A DNA stretch of 64,000 nt from Cephalopachus bancanus (lineage: Eukaryota; Chordata; Mammalia; Primates; Tarsiidae), in contig JAPVLO010000056.1 in the NCBI GenBank assembly GCA_027257055.1, positions 1,612,001-1,676,000 on the forward strand, given 5' to 3'. Shown piece after piece: positions 1 to 10,885 of this stretch. Both the position numbers and the translations under genes were made by a program. The notes under the pieces were generated by a model, which did not search any database, was not told the DNA's origin, and saw nothing but the letters and a program-made list of their open reading frames with translations. How positions within the stretch are numbered: the first letter of the stretch is position 1; every line of letters starts with the position of its first letter.

Positions 1-756
1 TACAAATAGACAATTCAATGAAATTGGAAAAAAAAGCCAAAGATATTCTTCACAGAAACAGAATAAGCAATTCTAAAATTTCTTAAATTGGTATAAAAAC
101 ATAAAGGACCCCAAATAGAACAGTTCTGAGAAAGGAAAACAAAGCTGGAGGCATCACACGTCCTACTTCAAAATTATATCACAAAGCTATAGTAATCAAA
201 ACAGTATGGTAATGGCATACAAACAGACATATAGACAAGTGGAACAAAAAAGGGAAGCCAGAAATTAGTCACAACATATGCAGTCAACTAAGTTTTGACA
301 AGGGCACCAAGAGGACACAATTAGGAAAGTAATCTCTTCAAATAATCGTTCTGGGAAAACTGTATTTCCACATGCAAAAGAATGAAATCAGACCCTTGTT
401 TTATACCATACACAAAAATCAAGGTAAAAGGCCTAAATGTAAGATCAGAAATGATAAAAATCCTAGAAGAATATAGGGGGAAATCTACCAGACACTGGTC
501 TTGGCAATGATTTATTGGATATTACATCAAAAACTCAGGCCACAAATCAAAACTATAGGTAAATAACAATACATCATCTAAAAGCCTTCTACAGAGCGAC
601 GGAAACAATCAACAAATTGAAACTCAGCCTATGGCTTGGGAAAAAATATTTGCAAACCATATATTTGATAAGGGGTTAATATGCAAAATTTATAAAGAAC
701 TCAAACAACTTAATAGCAGAAAAACAAAAGACTCGATTTTAAAATGGAAACAATAA
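1..756 (+). mobile_element. LINE-1 ORF2 3' portion (broken)
   Basis: Sense-strand relic of the L1 ORF2 carboxy-terminal region. The sequence follows the familiar order of that region (a TATCACAAAGCTATAGTAATC block, the CATGCAAAAGAATG block, then the TTGCAAACCATATATTTGATAAGGG block). The frame is broken by stops and indels, so no protein is made. It continues after two Alu insertions to about 1940. The left edge is cut by the window. Confidence 0.88.
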
Positions 757-1055
757 GGCCAGGCACGGTGGCTCATGCCTATAATCCCAGCACTTTGGGA
801 GGCTGAGGTGAGAGGATTGTCTGAGCCCACAGTTTCGAGACCACCCTGGGCAACTTGGTGAGACCTCATCTCTATAATAAATCAAAAAATCAGCCGGGTA
901 TGGTGGTGTGTACCTGTAATTCCAGTTACTTGAAAGGCTGAGGTGAAAGGATCAGCTGAGCCCAGCAGGTCGAGGCTGCAGTGGCCATTAGCATGCCCTT
1001 GCACTCCAGTCTGAGTGACAGAGACTTCAATTCAAAAAAGAAAAAGAGAGAGAAA
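757..1055 (+). mobile_element. Alu SINE, lineage-specific dimer
   Basis: Full dimeric Alu. The left arm starts GGCCAGGCACGGTGGCTCAT, the AATAAATCAAAAA linker follows the left arm, and the right arm ends GACTTCAATTC plus an A-rich tail of AAAAAGAG type. It is inserted into the L1 relic, because L1 sequence resumes directly after it. The left arm has the AACTTGGTGAGAC variant, unlike the GCAGCGAGAC variant at 1219. No clean target duplication is visible. Confidence 0.9.
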
Positions 1056-1218
1056 AATATCTAAATAGATATTTCTCCAAAGAAGGCATAAAATTTGCCA
1101 ACAGGATATGAAAAGGCGCTCAACATTATCCATCACCAGGGAAATGCAAATCAAAGCCATGTGAGATACTATCTCACAACCATTAGTTAGCATGGTTATT
1201 ATTAAAAAGTCAAAAGAT
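1056..1218 (+). mobile_element. L1 ORF2 end, continuation
   Basis: Continuation of the L1 copy from 1-756: ATTTCTCCAAAGAAGGCATA followed by GAAATGCAAATCAAAGCCA, in the order of the L1 ORF2 end/3' UTR. It is interrupted by the Alu that follows. Confidence 0.85.
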
Positions 1219-1502
1219 AGCCTGGCTCGGTGGCTCAGCCTGTAATCCCACGCCTTTGGAAGGCTGAGGTGAGTGGATTGCCTGAGCCCGTGGGTTCGAG
1301 ACCCGCCTGGGCAGCGAGACCTCATCTCTACAATAAGTCAAAAAATCAACCGGGCGTGGTAGTGCATGCCTGTAATTCCTGCTACTTGGGAGGCTGAGGC
1401 GGAAGGATCGCCGGAGCCCAGCAGGTCAAGGCTGCGGTGGCCAGGAGCGGCCACTACACTCCAGTCTGGGCGACAGAGTGAGACTCCAACTCAAAAAAAA
1501 AA
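1219..1502 (+). mobile_element. Alu SINE with 15 bp target duplication
   Basis: Dimeric Alu with a CpG-containing left arm (GTGGGTTCGAGACCCGCCT, GGGCAGCGAGAC) and a pure A tail. It is flanked by AAAAAGTCAAAAGAT at 1204-1218 and 1503-1517, a perfect 15 bp target-site duplication inside the L1. Low tail decay suggests a fairly young insertion. Confidence 0.93.
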
Positions 1503-1517
1503 AAAAAGTCAAAAGAT

Positions 1518-1940
1518 TACAAATGTTGGTGAGGGTGTGGAAAAAAGGCGACTCTTGTACACCGTTGGTGAGAATGCAGGTTAGAATAGTTATTATTAAA
1601 AACACTATGGAGGTTTCTAAAGAAATTAAAAATAGAACTATCATATAATCCGGCAAACTCAAAAGAAATAAAATCACTGTCTTGGAAAGGAATCTGCACT
1701 CCCACATTCATTGTAGCATTATTCACACTAGGCAAGGTATAGAAACAACCTAAATGTCCTTCAACAGGTGAATGGATAAAGAAACTTTGGTGTGTATGTG
1801 TATATATGTATATGTGTGTGTGTACACAATGAAATATTATTTAGCCCTTGATAAAAAAGAAACCTTGCCATTTTCTGCAGAATGGATGAGCTTGGAGGAC
1901 TGCTAAGAAAAATAAGCTAGACACAGAAAGTATCTGAATT
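1518..1940 (+). mobile_element. L1 3' end, continuation
   Basis: Resumption of the first L1: TGTTGGTGAGGGTGTGG, the AACACTATGGAGG block, and the TAAATGTCCTTCAACAGGTG block typical of L1 3' ends. A short imperfect TG/TA tract sits at about 1792-1826. Confidence 0.85.
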
Positions 1941-2045
1941 CTTTATAAATTTTGCTCATAGCAGCACTATTCACAATAGCCAAAAGTAAAAACACTCAAA
2001 ATGCCCATCAATGGTTGAAAGAATAAACAAATTATATACTATATA
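1941..2045 (+). mobile_element. Older L1 3' UTR, first part
   Basis: A second, separate L1 3' region (AGCAGCACTATTCACAATAG then AATGCCCATCAATGG). It repeats in content the segment at about 1700-1780, so it is a different copy. It resumes at 2685 after a Tigger-type insertion. Confidence 0.75.
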
Positions 2046-2113
2046 CATTTAGCCCTATGGGTTCTGGGTTCCACATCTGTGGATTCAACCACCTATAGAT
2101 CAAAAATATTTTT

Positions 2114-2173
2114 ATTTTTTATTTTTTAATTATTTATTTATTATAAAGATGTGAGGTACAATTCGGGGTTAGG
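2114..2173 (-). mobile_element. Ultra-short L1 3' end insertion (60 bp)
   Basis: A T-rich start followed by AAAGATGTGAGGTACAATTC is the reverse complement of the 3' tail of the young L1 at 33592-35351 (which ends TGTACCCCACATCTCTATAA plus AATAAA-rich sequence). It is flanked by a perfect 12 bp duplication, AAAAATATTTTT, at 2102-2113 and 2174-2185, so it is a real, severely 5'-truncated retrotransposition event. Confidence 0.85.
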
Positions 2174-2353
2174 AAAAATATTTTTAAAATTCTGACTATA
2201 TTGAACATGTACATAATTTTTCCATGTCATTATTCTCTAAACAATGCAGTTTTACAGCTATTTACATACATTTATGCTGTACTAGATAGTATAAGAAATC
2301 TAGAATATACAAAAGGATTGTATAGGTTATCTACAAATAATACTCCATTTTCT

Positions 2354-2614
2354 TTTTCTTTCTTTTTTTTTTTTTTTTTTAGTTGGAGTCTCACTCCATT
2401 GCCCAGTCTGGAGTACAGTGGCATACTCACGGCCACCCCAGCGTCGGTTTGCTGGGCTCTGGCGATCCTGCCGCCTCAGCCTTCCAAGTAGCTGGAACTA
2501 CAGGCATGCGCCACCACACCCAGCTAATTTTTTACTTATTGTAGAGATAAGGTCTTGCCACATTGCCCAGGCTGGTCTCCAACCCTTGGACTCAGGCAAT
2601 CCACTCGCCTCGGC
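2354..2614 (-). mobile_element. Alu SINE, 5'-truncated, with target duplication
   Basis: Antisense Alu: oligo-T, AGTTGGAGTCTCACTCCATT, right arm, linker, and part of the left arm. It stops before the 5' terminal 45 or so bases. CCATTTTCT flanks it at 2345-2353 and 2615-2623, so the truncation happened at insertion. Confidence 0.9.
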
Positions 2615-2684
2615 CCATTTTCTAACATTAATATCCTTGGGGGTCCTGAAACCAATCTCTCACTGATACCAATAGACGACTGTA

Positions 2685-3080
2685 TATGCAAGTGGATTAT
2701 AAATCAGCCATTTAAAAGAATGAAGTGCTGACACATGGTACAATGTGAATAAGCCTCAAAACCATTACGCTATCTGATAGAAGCCAGAGACAAAAGATTG
2801 CATAGCATATTATATTATTTTATTTATATGAGATATTCAGAATAGATAAATCCATTGAAAATGAAGATTGATGGTTAGCAAGGCTGGAGGAAGAAGGAAT
2901 GTGGAGAAACAACTAAATGGATAAAGGATGATTTTACTTGAAGACGATATAAATGTTTTGGAACTAAATAGAGGTGATAGTTACATAACATTGGGGAGGT
3001 ACTAAATGCCACTGACTTGTTCACTTTAAAGAGTTAATTTTGTTATATGAATTTCACCTGCATAAATTATTTTTAAATAG
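2685..3080 (+). mobile_element. Older L1 3' UTR, second part
   Basis: Continuation of the L1 from 1941-2045: AAAGAATGAAGTGCTGACAC, AGAAGCCAGAGACAAAAGA, and CTTTAAAGAGTTAATTTTGT near the end match the order of an old mammalian L1 (L1M-type) 3' UTR. Confidence 0.8.
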
Positions 3081-3783
3081 ATTGATAACCTCAATAATGA
3101 TCAAAGAAGAGCCATTAAAGAATTGTTATGTATCCAAACATTTCGTTCTTTTAAGAAAATATAGTCGTATTCCAAAAATTTTATAATCAGTCAGTAAGTA
3201 CAACAATAAATCAATTAATAATATTATCTTGGAAAAATAGTCTATTATAAGAAACACAGAGCAGATGCCAAATAAATTTTTAAACAGCATAACGGAATCA
3301 TTGCCAATGATATCACTGTTTTGTATAAAACCATTACCAAGTGAAACAAAAAAATTAAAGCTATCCATAAATTTGCCAAGATAGCATGTAATACTATGAC
3401 ATAATGGCAAGTTTTTCCAAAGCATGTTACTTGTTTATTTTATTTGTTGGTGATTTCTGTCCCTGTCTTTACTGAAGAATGTTTTTTCTTCAAGTTAAAA
3501 CTAGCTAAATACTATTTAAAGAACGAAGCTCAGTCAGCTGAAAAAACTTATAATTAATTTTGTTATTGCTAAATCACAATGGACACTATTCTAAATTTGT
3601 TTATAATTTTAAAATGTGCTTATATTGACAGTATATTTTCTTCTTTATTATGTGTTTTATGCTTTCAGAGTTTATTTATATAAAGATACCGCATTGTTGA
3701 AAAGAATGCTATTTGAGAAATAATACATGTTGACCTATGTGTGGGTATATCAATCAAGATCTAACCTGACAAGACCTAAAAAA
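3081..3783. other. Unassigned AT-rich sequence
   Basis: No repeat family, coding signal or RNA recognised. The stretch is AT-rich with no open frame longer than 99 codons and no domain. Confidence 0.6.
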
Positions 3784-4079
3784 GGCTAGGCTTGGTGACT
3801 CAGCCTGTCATGTCATCCCAGCACTTTGAGAAATCAAGGTGAGTGAATTGCCTGAGCCTATGAGTTTGAGACCAGCCCAGGCAACTTGGTGAGACCTTAT
3901 CTCCACAATAAATAAAAAATTAGCTGGGCATGTTAGCGCGTGCCTATAGTTCAGGCTACTTGGAACGCTGAGATGGAAAGATTGCCAGAGCCTAGCAGGT
4001 TGACGTTGGGGTGGCTGTGAGCGTGCTACTGCACTCCAGGTGACAGAGTAAGACTCCAACACACACACACACAAAAAAA
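3784..4079 (+). mobile_element. Alu SINE, decayed
   Basis: Dimeric Alu with many substitutions (CpGs lost) and a CACACACACA-type tail before oligo-A. Flanked by ACCTAAAAAA at 3774-3783 and 4080-4089. Older than the Alus at 1219 and 49000 judging by divergence. Confidence 0.9.
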
Positions 4080-4089
4080 ACCTAAAAAA

Positions 4090-4849
4090 ATACTCTGTGT
4101 CTAAAACAGAAAATTTTAATATGGTGAATTGATTATACGGATGATGAAAGACTAAGAATTCACACAAGAGGTTAACAACAGCAGAAAGTTGCTACCATCC
4201 TTAGACTAGAAAATCAAAGATAAGTGTCCAAGAGCCCAGGTCACCTGGCTGAAGCTGGGATCATTATAAGTCAAGGACTTTAGATACTACCCAAGACACA
4301 AAGAGAAGAAAGACCCTGGTTTCTTTCTTTTTCCCACCCACGAATCTCTCACCAGTACATTGCACTGGGTAAACCCAGACAAAAGCTTTCTGTAGCTCAA
4401 GAAACAGAGACTTCAGGGACTAGCCCCTCTACAACATAAGGCAAGCAGAAAAAACGTAAGAAATGGATATGAGGGCAAGAAGATCAAGGACCAAAAACAC
4501 AGGGCAAAACTAATTACCCTGCGGAAAATACAATTTTGTATGAACTAGAGACATATAATCATTTATATTTTTGCCTCTGTCCTCAAGGGTCTTACCATCT
4601 ACTTTGGGAAATAGGCTATCTGATTATTAGCTTACTAGTCTGTAGTTCCCTCCTGAATATTTCCATAGATAATAAAAATAGCATTCTTCAACAAAGCTCT
4701 TTCACATACATTATTTCTAATGTTGAGATGAAGAAATTAAAACTTGGAGAGATGCCATAAGCCTGAAATTGTCATGATCTTGATTCCTCCTTCTCCATCC
4801 AGTCCCCTCATTCACACCATCATGTAGTTTTTTTCTCCCCAATTATTTC
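4090..4849. other. Unassigned sequence, possible faint MIR at 4690-4765
   Basis: Mostly unrecognised. At about 4690-4765 a sequence of the form TCACATACATTATTTC then GAGATGAAGAAATTAAAACTTGG resembles antisense MIR, but too weakly to call separately. Confidence 0.4.
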
Positions 4850-5560
4850 CCAAATCCATTCACCTATTTCCACCCAACATCCTTTACTCTGAGACTAGTT
4901 AGTTCTCACCTGAGCTACTACTATCACTGGCTACAGATAATTTCCCTGAATTCACTTCTTTCCCCCTTCTATTTCCTTTATACTATAGCAGTCATTTCTT
5001 TAAAAAATAAATATCATTGTGCTAGTTCTTTACTCAAACTCCTTCCAATTCTTCCTGTTGCTTTTCGGTTAAAGACCAAAATCCTTAATATAACTCGAAT
5101 CACCTTGTAAAGTCTGGCCTTCACCCAGCTTTTCATTCCCATCTCACGCTCTTGCTCCCGAGCTCCAGACACACTAATCTTATATGTCAGTTTTCCCAAA
5201 TAACAAGATACCTCTAGTCCCAGGGACTTTATATATGCTGGTTCTTCTACCTGGAACATAATCCACGTCTCACCTGGCCCCACACCATAATCCAGGTTAA
5301 CTCCTACTCTGGATGCTTCTTCACCTCCCTCCCTACTGGTACAGTCTTTTCCTCCTTTCAAGGACCAGCTGCTCAGCTGTGCTGAAGGTTTCATTTCTTC
5401 TCACCCCTCATGAATTCTAGTCCTTTGATTATCCTCTTCTGCATCATCACTCTCTAACTCTCTGTTGAATCATTTCCTTAACTATATTCTCATGTAATGT
5501 TCATCTTAAAAACCTTTTATTCCACATCCCCCTCCAGCTAGTCACAGTTTATTTTTCTTT
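4850..5560 (+). mobile_element. L2 LINE 3' region, diverged
   Basis: Sense L2 relic. It has the usual L2 order: ACTCAAACTCCTTCCAATTC, AAAGACCAAAATCCTTA, TGTAAAGTCTGGCCTTCACC, then a later CTTCTTCACCTCCCTCCC block. Heavily diverged, with no intact frame. Confidence 0.65.
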
Positions 5561-5589
5561 ATGGCAAAATTTCACAAAGTGAAATACAC

Positions 5590-5860
5590 AATAATATAAT
5601 TCCCCTTTCACTCTTCAATACATTCTAACCAGTATTCTCTTCCTACTACCTCAATGAAGCTTCCTTAACAAGTTTGTCAGTGGTCTTCCCTTCTGCCAAA
5701 CCCAGTGGTCTTTGCTGTATTTTATTCTCAGTAGGATTTTACCTATCAGACTATTATCGCCTCATCAAAGCATTCTGTTCTCTAGGGCGTCCATGATACC
5801 AGTCCTGGTCTTCCTGTGGCCACTCTGAAATTCCTTTCAGTGGTGGGCCAAATAACTCAC
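5590..5860 (+). mobile_element. L2 reverse-transcriptase fragment, separate copy
   Basis: Conceptual translation resembles the L2 ORF2 RT segment (fingers/palm region) with stops. This part normally lies upstream of the L2 3' region, yet here it follows 4850-5560, so it is a second insertion or a rearranged copy. Confidence 0.5.
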
Positions 5861-5929
5861 TGAGCACAGTGCTGCATCCCCACCTGGCAACACTAATACT
5901 GCATTTTCCATTCTTATTTGGTTAAAAAA

Positions 5930-5993
5930 AAAAAGTCACATATAAGTGGACCCATGTTGGTTCAAACACGTATTGTTCAAGAGTCAACTGTAT
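5930..5993. mobile_element. Tigger-type transposon terminus
   Basis: AAGTGGACCCATG followed by TTGTTCAAGAGTCAACTGTA is the terminal repeat end of a Tigger2-like element. The body is missing, so it is a solo end fragment. Confidence 0.7.
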
Positions 5994-6634
5994 TTATTTA
6001 GATTTCTCAAGTTTTTTGTTTGTTTATTTGTTTGGGGGTTGAGTTTTTTGGTCAGCACAAGCCATAGGAAAAATTGAATCATGAGATCTCAATTCAGGGT
6101 GGCAACACACATACTGATGGTGATGTGACTTCTGAAATCTTGAACATGACAATAAGAAAATCTGAAACCCTTTGTCCCATGTATTATGAGGTCTTACCCT
6201 AAAACAAGCAGCCTTTTTCGCTATCTTCCCATTAGGGGGTTTTAGAAGACCCTTCTACTTAGGACCTTATTTGACCTTCTTATTGCAACAGCAATAGGAA
6301 TTTTGCAAGGATTATTATTGCAACAAAGGGAATTCCAGTCATGCAAGTTTCCAGGTCTCTAAGGCATTTGTGAGAAGAATGAGTGCTCACATTCACATAG
6401 CAATATGCGAGGAAGAAGTGTGTGTGCCAAGTGTGGGTGGCACAGACTACTCTCACCATTAGGACTGCCTGTCTTCTGCTGGCAAGGGGTTTCCCCTCTA
6501 ACACACTACAAAGAATGAGAAAGCCTTGAGCCATGCCGACTCACATAATGAGAAAAGTCCTAGATTTGCAGCCAAGCAGAGCAGGACTCAAATTCAATGT
6601 CTGCAAGTTTGTAGCTGTGCCATCTTCTACAGTT
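5994..6634. other. Unassigned sequence
   Basis: No recognisable repeat or gene. A short GTTT-rich run lies near 6015-6035. Confidence 0.6.
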
Positions 6635-6635
6635 A

Positions 6636-6790
6636 CACTATCCAATATGGCAGCAATTAGCTACAGGTGGCTATTTACATGTAAATGAATTCATATTAAA
6701 TAAAATTAAGTATTTAGTTTCTATGTTGCACTAGCCACATTTCTCGTGACCAATAATCTAGTGGCTGCCTTACAGGACAACACAAATAGA
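6636..6790. mobile_element. hAT-Charlie-type MER relic
   Basis: CTATCCAATATGGCAGC at the start and a GCACTAGCCACATTTC block with CTAGTGGCTGCCTTACAGGA at the end match a short non-autonomous hAT family in which the ends say CTGTCCAATA / TATTGGACAG. Related family at 51413-51712. Confidence 0.65.
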
Positions 6791-6834
6791 ATATTTTTAT
6801 TATTTAGAAAATACTATCAGACAACAATGATCTA

Positions 6835-6940
6835 GAGAAAGTCAATTTACCTCTTTCTTTAAGCCTCAGTTTCTTCAGCTGGCAAATGAGAGCATCTATA
6901 TGTAATGTAAAGCACTTGGCCCAAAGTAAGCCTTCAAATG
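6835..6940 (+). mobile_element. MIR SINE fragment
   Basis: Sense MIR core: AGCCTCAGTTTCTTCAGCTG, then AATGTAAAGCACTTGGCCC. Confidence 0.7.
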
Positions 6941-6959
6941 TTCTCTAACTTTCATTTCT

Positions 6960-7075
6960 TAAGGGATATGTGCTACTTGAAGGTAAGAATTTCATTTAAT
7001 TATTTTTGTGCCCCAGTGCCTTCCTAGTACAATATCTGACTCATAGGAGGTGCTCAATAAATACTTATTAAACAA
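6960..7075 (+). mobile_element. L2 LINE 3' end
   Basis: GTGCCCCAGTGCCTTCCTAG followed by GGTGCTCAATAAATACTTAT is the conserved L2 3' terminus. Confidence 0.75.
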
Positions 7076-7240
7076 TACTATTTATCCTTTCAATTCAATC
7101 TCCAACCTAACTTTTTCCTACCACTGCCTGAACTAGAGATGAAGAGAAGTTGATTACACAGATTTTTTATTTTATATAAAATAGATTGTATGTATATGCA
7201 TATTTTTAATAAAGATTTAAGGTTCAATATTTATTGAGAG

Positions 7241-7308
7241 AAGGAAGTATGGGTGGAAGAAAGGAAGGAAAGAAAAGAGGGAAAGAGGAAAGAAAGAAGA
7301 GAGGAAGA
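7241..7308. repeat. GA-rich low-complexity tract
   Basis: Purine run of GAAA/GGAA/GAGGAA words, about 68 bp, impure. Shadow frames only. Confidence 0.9.
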
Positions 7309-7317
7309 AATGCTAGC

Positions 7318-7470
7318 TGTTAATAATTATTTAATGCAGTGTGAAGTGCTTTTTTTGCATCATTTCATTCAAGTCTCACAAAAATTCTACATATGGACAT
7401 TTTAACCCCCATTTTACTGGTGAAAAAATTAAATTCAGAAATTAAAGCCAAAGTGTAGGACAATGTCTTT
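7318..7470 (-). mobile_element. MIR SINE relic
   Basis: Antisense MIR: AAGTGCTTTTTTTGCATCAT, CATTTTACTGGTGAAAAAAT. Confidence 0.6.
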
Positions 7471-7654
7471 CTACATTCAAAGTTCATGTCCTTAGCTATT
7501 ATAATATTGCAATCTTCCAACGATGAAGGGATGATATCTATTCCTTGTCTACTCCAGTAGATCCCTTGTGGTAATAAAATAATATAATATATATAAATTC
7601 TCACGGTAAACTCTAAATATCTGTGCATTTGGCTGACCATTACTATTTTGTACT

Positions 7655-7905
7655 TACTATTATTTAGCACACTAACTCTGGAGCCATAGTGTCTGGCTTA
7701 GAACACAGCTAAAATTGCTTAACCTCTCAATGTCTAATCTCAAAATCAGAATAAAAATGATGCAATAATAATATTATGCAGGTCCCATAAGACTACTGTG
7801 AGGTTACATAAATTAATATATTTAAAGTGTTTAGAATAGTCCAACCCATCTTTGGCTCCATATAAGTGTTACCCATTAATATCACTATTATTACTATTAT
7901 CATTA
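7655..7905 (+). mobile_element. MIR SINE, near full length
   Basis: Sense MIR from the tRNA-derived head (CTCTGGAGCCATAGTGTCTG) through the core (GCTTAACCTCTCAATGTCT) to AAAGTGTTTAGAATAG and an ATT-rich tail. Confidence 0.7.
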
Positions 7906-9089
7906 CATGATAAAGAAGTGGAGATGGAAATATCTTAGAACTGAAAAATACTCTGCATAAAGGTGAAAATTCTAGTTTCGCTAACTTTTTTTTCTAAATC
8001 AAAGTAAACAAAAGCGTTTTCCATTATTTTATCTATCATTCAATCAGAACTCTTATAGTGGCCAATTCGCCTGGAAACCTTCAGCATTTTGGAGACAAAG
8101 CTCTAATTGGTTCCCAGCCCAGGGTATCAAGTGCAGCCACCAGATGTATGAATCAATGAACCACCTGGTGCACCTCAACCTATAAGGTAGAGGAAGTGTA
8201 GGGAGGAAAGTTCTAGATTTTCATGGCCCAGAAATGGAAATGGAAGGCTGGTGATCAAGCCAACATCCTCTGGACAAGCACCAAACATGTGTTCAAAGTT
8301 GCTGGGCATATGTGACAGCAACAGTTAGAATTTCCCCTGGAAGCCTCAAAGTCACGTTATCAATCAATAGTAAGAAAGAGAATGAGAATTAGAGTTCATT
8401 GTTTGCTCTGATAGTATTTATGGTTTACTATTTTCCAGAATAACTGACTGCACCTGGATTTCAGATAACTTTCCTGAGAAAGGTAATAGTTTATCCCAGA
8501 CTTCACTGGGGTGGGGTGGGAGAAGTGAAGGCAGAGAAAGTTGATTCAATGTATTACCAAATGTTTGTTTGATGGCAAAAAATAGTCTCCAGGGGCTTTG
8601 AATTCTTGAAAAGTAAAGAATATAAAAGGTCAGAGACACTCATACACTTGGAATAAGACATCTCAAGTGGATTTTTTTTTCTTTTTTCCTTTATTTGAAG
8701 AGATATGAGGATATCTCCCCAGTAAAATACTGAAAAACTGGCATAACACTTTACCTGCACTCCTGCTCCAGGCAAGTCATAGGAAATAAGTAATGGAGAT
8801 TCTTAGAATTGTAAGTCACTGAGAATCAGCCTTACAAGTAGGAGGGACTTAAAATCAGAGTGAGGCTACAGAAAGATGCTGATGAAGCAATTCTCTGACA
8901 TTTAATCCACTAGATAAGACTAGCAGTTGGTTAAGTGAGGATGAGAAGGGCAAAACAAAACAAAACTTTTTTAAGAACTCCAAGATTTTTACTTAGCATT
9001 TGAACATATGGTGATATTATTTGTTGACAGACAACCCAAAAGAAAGAATGTAGGCAGAGACAGCCCAGAAAGTAAGGGGATGGGGTAGG
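7906..9089. other. Unassigned sequence, about 1.2 kb
   Basis: No repeat family or coding signal recognised. Contains two short overlapping 73-codon antisense frames (8418-8639, 8554-8775) without any domain; these look like chance. Confidence 0.6.
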
Positions 9090-9330
9090 GGGAACAACTT
9101 ATACTGAACATTGCTAAGTACAAAACACTGAAGTAGGCACTTTGCATAGAGTCTTTCATTTAATCTTCACCAAAACCTGTGAGGTAGATACTATTATTCC
9201 CATTTTACAGATAAGAAAACTGAGGTTCAGAAAGCTAAGTAACCATTGTAAAATATTAGAGTCATTAACTATTAAGATGAAATTCAAATGCAGGTCTTTC
9301 TCGCCTTAAAGTTCATGATCTTTCTACTAT
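9090..9330 (-). mobile_element. MIR SINE
   Basis: Well preserved antisense MIR: CACTTTGCATAGAGTCTTTC, GAGGTAGATACTATTATTCC, CATTTTACAGATAAGAAAAC. Confidence 0.85.
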
Positions 9331-9334
9331 ATTC

Positions 9335-9465
9335 TTACTGAGCGCAAGGGATATTATCACAGAGAATGCGCATAACGCCCTATAATTTAGATATTATTAT
9401 CACCATTTCACAAGTGAGGAAACCTTAGTTCAGAGAGAGTCAACGATTTGCCAATAGAACTAAAT
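9335..9465 (-). mobile_element. MIR SINE, second copy
   Basis: Antisense MIR core again: GATATTATTATCACCATTTC, AAGTGAGGAAACCTTAGTTC. Adjacent to the MIR at 9090-9330 in the same orientation. Confidence 0.65.
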
Positions 9466-9469
9466 GGAG

Positions 9470-9690
9470 AAAGTCCAGGCTCTGGAGGCAGATAGATCAG
9501 AGATACAAATCCCAGTTTTATTATGTGTCAAGTCAGTGACTTGATTTATTCCATTCCCTTCTGTAACATAAGAATAATAATACATACTTTATGAGGGTAT
9601 CCAAAGAGAGGATACCAAAGAGAGTATCCAAAGAGACATGTAGAGTTCTCAATAAATGATAGCAGTCATTTTTATCATCATCATTCAACT
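9470..9690 (+). mobile_element. MIR SINE containing a 14 bp tandem repeat
   Basis: Sense MIR: CTCTGGAGGCAGATAGATCA head and TTCTCAATAAATGATAGCAG end. Its middle is expanded by three 13-14 bp units at 9596-9636. Confidence 0.7.
9596..9636. repeat. Tandem repeat, 3 units of about 14 bp
   Basis: GGTATCCAAAGAGA, GGATACCAAAGAGA and GTATCCAAAGAGA in a row, inside a MIR. Confidence 0.9.
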
Positions 9691-10564
9691 CACATTTCTC
9701 ATATGAAATTAAATTTAAAAATTTTTAATGGCATAGTACTCTACCTGCTATATAGTAAGAATTCAAAACACTATAGCTATTATTTCTATGGTTAGATATC
9801 AAAAAGTGGCCTTTGCACTCTCATCTTCTGACTCAAACACCCACGAGAGAAGCCCCCATCCTGTCTGGCCTGCAGGACTTCCTCCATAATGAAACCTTCT
9901 GAGTTCACTCAGGTGCAACCTGATCTCTCCTCCCCTTGACTCTGGCAAACACTAGTATTCCACCTCTCTCAACCTCCACCTCCCTGCAGGATTAGGGCAG
10001 AATAATATCCCTGTCCTTCCTCTGAGGGACGTAAGGCAGCTTAAATAATTAATGATTGTTAGGTGCTTTGAAAAGAGAGCACAAAATGCCATAAATCCCA
10101 AGAATTAATTCATGAAATCAGTGGTGGGCTCAACAATTATATATGTCATATTTGTTCAGCTGTGAGAATGTTGTAGAACGTCAAAGTTTGGAGTGTGGTC
10201 CAAATCTCTCAAGACCAAGGATTTCCTGTAACTCTGTGTTGTCTGTGTTCTCTAAGGCTGAGATTGTAAAGTTCCAATCTCTTAAACACAGCATTAGGAA
10301 GAGTTGTATTTTATTAATTTTTTTAAAAAAGCTTCTCCACTCCACAGATCTAACCTGCAGTGTGTCTGCCTTTTGGAAAGCAAATGGTGGCGTGAACAGC
10401 ACACAAGACTTGGAGTTGTCAGAACTGCATCAGAGTTCTGGTTCCCTAGCTTTCTAACTAGGCGTCGAATCTCTCTGAGTCATTTTCTCCTTAGAAAAAG
10501 ATAAACGCTAATAGTTATACCAGTTATGTAGGTTGTTAGAGTGAACTATTAAGACAATACTTAC
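9691..10564. other. Unassigned sequence
   Basis: No confident repeat call. Frames of 104 and 73 codons overlap here on opposite strands (10143-10457 and 10181-10402) but neither shows a domain, and codon-like composition is absent. Confidence 0.55.
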
Positions 10565-10705
10565 GTATTCGTTCATCAAACATTTACTGAGTATCTTATT
10601 CGGTGCCAGACATATTATATAATAGGAATCAAAAAACAAAAAATTTCTTGATCTCAGTAGTTGAAACAGACAAGTAAAATAGTGATTACTGTAGTGTGAG
10701 CTATG
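10565..10705 (-). mobile_element. L2 LINE 3' end
   Basis: Antisense L2 terminus: TTCGTTCATCAAACATTTAC, GGTGCCAGACATATTATA. Confidence 0.7.
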
Positions 10706-10885
10706 ACCTTGCCACTTCAAGTGTGGATCAGGGACCATAATAATTATCATCATCCAGGAGCTGCTTAAAAATGCAGAATCTTGTATCCCTCCTAAGACCT
10801 ACTAAATTAGAACCTGCATTTTCATTAGGTCCTAGGGTATGCCTGTGCACATTAAAGTCTGAGATGCACCAGGCTCAGGTTAAGT
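10706..10885. mobile_element. MER5-type hAT-Charlie relic
   Basis: AGTGTGGATCAGGGACC at one end, AAAAATGCAGAATCTTG in the middle and ACATTAAAGTCTGAGATGC at the other, the order of a MER5A-type element. Confidence 0.7.

Larger units (their letters stand above)
2046..2682. mobile_element. MER2-like Tigger DNA transposon (non-autonomous)
   Basis: Non-autonomous TcMar-Tigger relic. The left side carries GGGTTCCACATCTGTGGATT and the right side GGGGGTCCTGAAACCAATCT, ending GACGACTG. It is bounded by the dinucleotide TA (2044-2045 and 2683-2684), as expected for this superfamily. The left terminal repeat is eroded. It carries no transposase. It is interrupted by a 60 bp L1 fragment and an Alu, and is itself inserted in an L1 3' UTR. 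Confidence 0.85.
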
